Source of the DNA: an uncultured SAR116 cluster alpha proteobacterium
Lineage (GTDB): Bacteria > Pseudomonadota > Alphaproteobacteria > Puniceispirillales > Marisalimonadaceae
Assembly (NCBI GenBank): GCA_902616615.1
Contig: CACMTN010000017.1
Coordinates: forward strand, 1 to 33,794
Length of the DNA: 33,794 nucleotides
Direction: 5' to 3'
The notes beneath the pieces are model-generated. The model searched no databases. It was not told where the DNA came from and was given only the letters and a program-made list of their open reading frames with translations. A program made the position numbers and the translations under genes. Positions 31,245-33,794 of this stretch are shown here, one piece after another (positions within the stretch are counted from its first letter, which is position 1; each line of letters opens with the position of its first letter).

Positions 31245-32078
31245 TTATTCTACGTATCCTTTTGGTAACTTTTTCTTCTTAGGTTTTAATAATGTTTTTA
31301 AATGAGCGATTTCTTCATCAGCTTTTTTGAATTCAGCTTGTTCTTCTTCTCTAACTTCGTTATTAATTCTTTTTTGTGCTCTTAATCTTCTCAACTCATA
31401 CATTCTGTCTTCTTCTTCTTCGGTAAGACTATCTTCGTCTCGTTCCTCAAGAAGTTCAAGTTCTGTTTTTTTAGTAAGATTAGCATCAACATCTTCTTCT
31501 TTATTCTCAATTTTAGCTTCTTCTACTGACGGAGCAACTTCTTCAACATTTACAGTTGGTGCCTCTTCAGCTGATGCGACGGCCTCTTCAACATTTACAG
31601 TTGGAGCTTCTTCTACTGATGCAATGGCATCTTCAACATTTACAGTTGGTGCTTCTTCTACTGATGCAATGGCCTCTTCAACATTGACAGTTGGTGCCTC
31701 TTCAGCTGATGCTACGGCTTCTTCAACATTGACAGTTGGAGCCTCTTCACTATCAGATTTTGTTTGTTCCAAAGCATTATCAATTTTATTTGTTATCTCT
31801 TCAGTTAAGCCCAAGTTAGTTTCAGTCTTAGCTTCATTAGTCTTTTCTATTAAATCTAATGAAGATGATGGGTCCTTATTTTCATATAATTTTTCTGTTG
31901 TAGGTTCCGCTGAAGTTTCAACTTTATTTTCTTCAGGATTTTGAGAAAAAGTTTGAGATACTTCTTTTTGAGGAGGAGCAGGTTTAGGTTTAGCTTTCAT
32001 GAAAGGAATAACATACTTTTCACGCGCAGCTTGAATATCAGATTTAAGAGAATTTATTCTTGTATCCCAATCTCGCAT
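31245..32078 (-). CDS. Acidic repeat protein, 277 aa
   Basis: A protein without signal peptide or membrane segments. The N-terminus (DWDTRINSLKSDIQAAREKY) is helical, followed by a proline-rich link (KPKPAPP). Residues 111-185 hold five 15-residue repeats of the form EEAPTVNVEEAVASA. The C-terminal 85 residues form a charged helix (KKTELELLEERDEDS, then ELRRLRAQKRINN). It is low-complexity and strongly acidic, so it is probably extended and may be a scaffold or adaptor. No enzyme motif is seen. The family is not recognised. Confidence 0.65.
   Translation of the reverse strand: MRDWDTRINSLKSDIQAAREKYVIPFMKAKPKPAPPQKEVSQTFSQNPEENKVETSAEPTTEKLYENKDPSSSLDLIEKTNEAKTETNLGLTEEITNKIDNALEQTKSDSEEAPTVNVEEAVASAEEAPTVNVEEAIASVEEAPTVNVEDAIASVEEAPTVNVEEAVASAEEAPTVNVEEVAPSVEEAKIENKEEDVDANLTKKTELELLEERDEDSLTEEEEDRMYELRRLRAQKRINNEVREEEQAEFKKADEEIAHLKTLLKPKKKKLPKGYVE
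31524..31748 (-). repeat. Five tandem 45-bp coding repeats
   Basis: Each unit encodes EEAPTVNVEEAVASA or a near variant (VASA, IASV, VAPSV endings; one EDA). The DNA units differ at scattered positions (ACATTT or ACATTG; GCCTC or GCTTC), so copies are not freshly made, yet the 45-base period is exact. Copy-number change by slippage is plausible and would stay in frame. Confidence 0.85.
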
Positions 32079-32236
32079 TAGCTTTTCCTAATATTAATAT
32101 TATCCTAAAATAGTAATTAAATTTTTTTAAAATACAAATTATTAAAAGATCTATATTTATTTCAAAAAACGTACCAAATATCTGAATTTACAAATTTTAT
32201 TTAATTTATATAATTTTTGAATGAAGGAGAAAATTA

Positions 32237-33301
32237 ATGGATGACAATAACTCACCTCAAAAAGACTTAATAAAAAAAATAGTTGGTGATGCAAGAGGCG
32301 CTGTAGGGATTCGCCTTTGTGCTATAGGTGTTGATTTAGGAATTTTTGAGGACCTTGCTAAAAACGGACCAGCTACTAGCCAGGAATTATCTGACAGGAT
32401 GAACCTTGATGAGAGATATCTTAGAGAATGGGGTCTAGGAATGTTTTCACTAGGATACCTTGATTTTGATAAAGTAAGCAGAAAGATATCCTTAAATAAA
32501 GAATTTATTCCAGTACTTGTTGAAGAGGGAGGAAAATTTTCACAAAAAGGTCTTATTGAAATATTAAATAGCTCATTATTACCCTACCACGAACTTTTAA
32601 ATTCTTTTAAAAATGGGGGTGGTATTAATTATGATAAAATTGACAAAGGTTTTTGGAACGGTATCGATCAAACAGGATGTACTAGATATAGGCATTTTCT
32701 AGTAACAGATTGGGTTGATAAAATGCCAGATCTGAAATCAAGATTAGAAATAGGTTCTGTAACATTTGCTGACTTTGGTTGTGGTTCAGGAAGATCTACA
32801 GTAGAGATGGCAAAGAAGTTTCCAAAAAGTCAGTTTTTTGGTTTTGATTTATTTGAACCTAATATTGAAAGAGCTCAAAAAATTGCTTTAGATGCTGGGG
32901 TTAAGAATAATTTAAAATTTATGCAGTGGGATGTATCTAATCCATTAACTGAAAAATTTGATTTTGTTGCCTGTTTTGATCTTATTCACGATATGATTGA
33001 TCCATTAGAGGGAATGAAAACAATCAGAAAAGCTGTTAAGGATGACGGTATATTTGTTCTCATGGACATTAAGTGCGAAGATGATCCTGCTGACAACGAA
33101 GGACCAATGGTGCCTTTCATGTACGCTATGAGTTTGCATTTTTGTATGACTACTTCACTTGCAAACAATGGCGCTGGTCTTGGAACTGTTGGCTTGCCAG
33201 AGGCAAAAGTTAAAGAATATAGTGAATTAGTTGGTTTCAAAACAGTAAAGAGAATTGAAACTGATCATCCTCTGAATTCTGTTTTTGAAATTAGACCCTA
33301 A
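32237..33301 (+). CDS. SAM-dependent methyltransferase with N-terminal winged helix
   Basis: A 354-aa protein. Residues about 15-95 (IRLCAIGVDLGIFEDL, then PATSQELSDRMNLDERYLREW) form a winged-helix dimerisation domain as in plant-type O-methyltransferases and Rv2258c-like proteins. The SAM domain has ADFGCGSGRST (178-188), FFGFDLFEPNIERA, and a catalytic-region CFDLIHDMIDP. A strong AAGGAG ribosome site precedes the ATG. Acceptor unknown. It converges on the GST gene with abutting stops. Confidence 0.85.
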   Translation: MDDNNSPQKDLIKKIVGDARGAVGIRLCAIGVDLGIFEDLAKNGPATSQELSDRMNLDERYLREWGLGMFSLGYLDFDKVSRKISLNKEFIPVLVEEGGKFSQKGLIEILNSSLLPYHELLNSFKNGGGINYDKIDKGFWNGIDQTGCTRYRHFLVTDWVDKMPDLKSRLEIGSVTFADFGCGSGRSTVEMAKKFPKSQFFGFDLFEPNIERAQKIALDAGVKNNLKFMQWDVSNPLTEKFDFVACFDLIHDMIDPLEGMKTIRKAVKDDGIFVLMDIKCEDDPADNEGPMVPFMYAMSLHFCMTTSLANNGAGLGTVGLPEAKVKEYSELVGFKTVKRIETDHPLNSVFEIRP

Positions 33302-33794
33302 TCAGTTTTTAAGCCTTTCATTTGAAGGAAATAGATGTTTACTTGCTTCTGCATCTATTTCAACCTTAAAACTGTGATTGTTTGTATTTGTAATATTCAG
33401 TGCCCTTTTTGTAGCCTCTCTATTATTAATCTCTGTCATCAATCTATTTAAATTTGTTCTTTTTTCTAACTCACCCTCACCTATAACTTTAGGTAGCATA
33501 CGTGCCCAGCCCCAAAGACACATATCAACTATGGTATAAGTATCACCCAACATATATTTATTATTGGATAAACGATCATCCAGAATATTATAATGTCTCT
33601 CAGCTTCAAAAAGATATCTATTGATTGCATAGTCTAATTTTTGCGGTGCCATGTGTTGAAAATGAACTGATTGACCTGAATAAGGACCAATGCCTGTAGC
33701 AACGAACATTAACCAAGATAAAAGATCAGCTCTATTTTTAGGAGTATTTTCAGTTATAAATTTTCCAGATTTTTCTGCTAGATATAATAATATT
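33302..33794 (-). CDS. Glutathione S-transferase, Nu/YfcG-like (partial, cut by window edge)
   Basis: The frame continues beyond the window on the right. Visible residues add YLAEKSGKF and NRADLLSWL before MFVATGIGPYSGQSVHFQHM, so the internal ATG at 33709 is not the true start. This is the C-terminal helical domain plus the end of the thioredoxin-like domain. The GIGPYSGQ, HF, AP, YAINRY pattern resembles the Nu-class (YfcG) group, which acts in disulfide reduction using glutathione. Its stop abuts the methyltransferase stop at 33301. The N-terminal active-site region is outside the window. Confidence 0.8.
   Translation of the reverse strand, partial: ILLYLAEKSGKFITENTPKNRADLLSWLMFVATGIGPYSGQSVHFQHMAPQKLDYAINRYLFEAERHYNILDDRLSNNKYMLGDTYTIVDMCLWGWARMLPKVIGEGELEKRTNLNRLMTEINNREATKRALNITNTNNHSFKVEIDAEASKHLFPSNERLKN

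Noticed and set aside
31327-31944. Long plus-strand reading frame of 205 codons, serine/threonine-rich
   Set aside because: It is the mirror of the 45-bp repeats in the minus-strand acidic protein, has no ribosome site and a low-complexity product.
1-33794. CRISPR array, insertion sequence ends, rRNA or complete tRNA genes
   Set aside because: No spaced repeats of CRISPR type, no transposase frames and no RNA gene signatures were found on reading the window.

Overview
The window is strongly A+T-rich (roughly 70% by eye) and gene-dense with short spacers. Its gene families include P4-type integrase/AlpA modules, M20 and carbamoylase amidohydrolases, EamA transporters, PhyH dioxygenase, SMP-30-like lactonase and a Nu-class-like GST. 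Together they suggest a low-GC, probably marine alphaproteobacterium. That placement is inferred from gene content only: no rRNA, tRNA or other phylogenetic marker is present.

Layout. (1) 1-2288: small minus-strand genes of unknown function, including a Rap1a/Tai-like secreted protein. Two of these genes share a duplicated leader. (2) 2535-5706: a plus-strand type II restriction-modification set made of a Dcm-like C5-cytosine methyltransferase with an N-terminal HTH, an MvaI/BcnI-type endonuclease and a Vsr mismatch endonuclease. A nested palindrome that overlaps a -10-like box lies in front. (3) 5742-9150: a compact, visibly less AT-rich mobile module read leftward (integrase, unknown 181-aa protein, two AlpA regulators, RepA-like AAA ATPase). 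It ends in a mirror-symmetric array of 9-bp-spaced repeats, and a GC-rich tract behind int resembles a tRNA 3' end. (4) 9363-14031: small lipoprotein, membrane and secreted genes, an EamA transporter, a PsiE-like protein, one decayed gene and a second Rap1a-like protein. (5) 14056-17908: a surface-polysaccharide neighbourhood with an intact deacetylase, methyltransferase and GT2 glycosyltransferase. Degraded second copies of the deacetylase and methyltransferase are also present, with other gene debris. (6) 17967-20098: alpha/beta hydrolase, periplasmic rhodanese and small membrane proteins. (7) 20121-31236: a catabolic neighbourhood with a VOC protein, an atypical M20 hydrolase, aldehyde dehydrogenase, N-carbamoylase-type hydrolase, cupin, enolase-superfamily dehydratase, PhyH oxygenase, EamA transporter, NTF2-like protein and SMP-30-like lactonase, with ung and a secreted SNase nuclease interspersed. 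(8) 31245-33794: an acidic protein with five 15-residue repeats, a methyltransferase with a winged-helix front, and a GST cut by the window edge.

How the parts work together. The restriction, methyltransferase and Vsr genes form one functional set: the methylase protects, the nuclease cuts, and Vsr repairs the T:G mismatches produced by 5-methylcytosine deamination. The integrase/AlpA/RepA genes look like the control and replication core of an integrative element or phage-satellite-like island, which may or may not include the restriction genes. The catabolic genes plausibly process sugar acids or N-substituted amino compounds, but no substrate can be read from the sequence. The strongest candidates for something new are the repeat array paired with the RepA/AlpA/int core, the predicted autoregulatory operator of the methylase, the paired leader of two orphan genes, the M20 enzyme lacking two canonical metal ligands, and the decayed duplicate of the polysaccharide genes.
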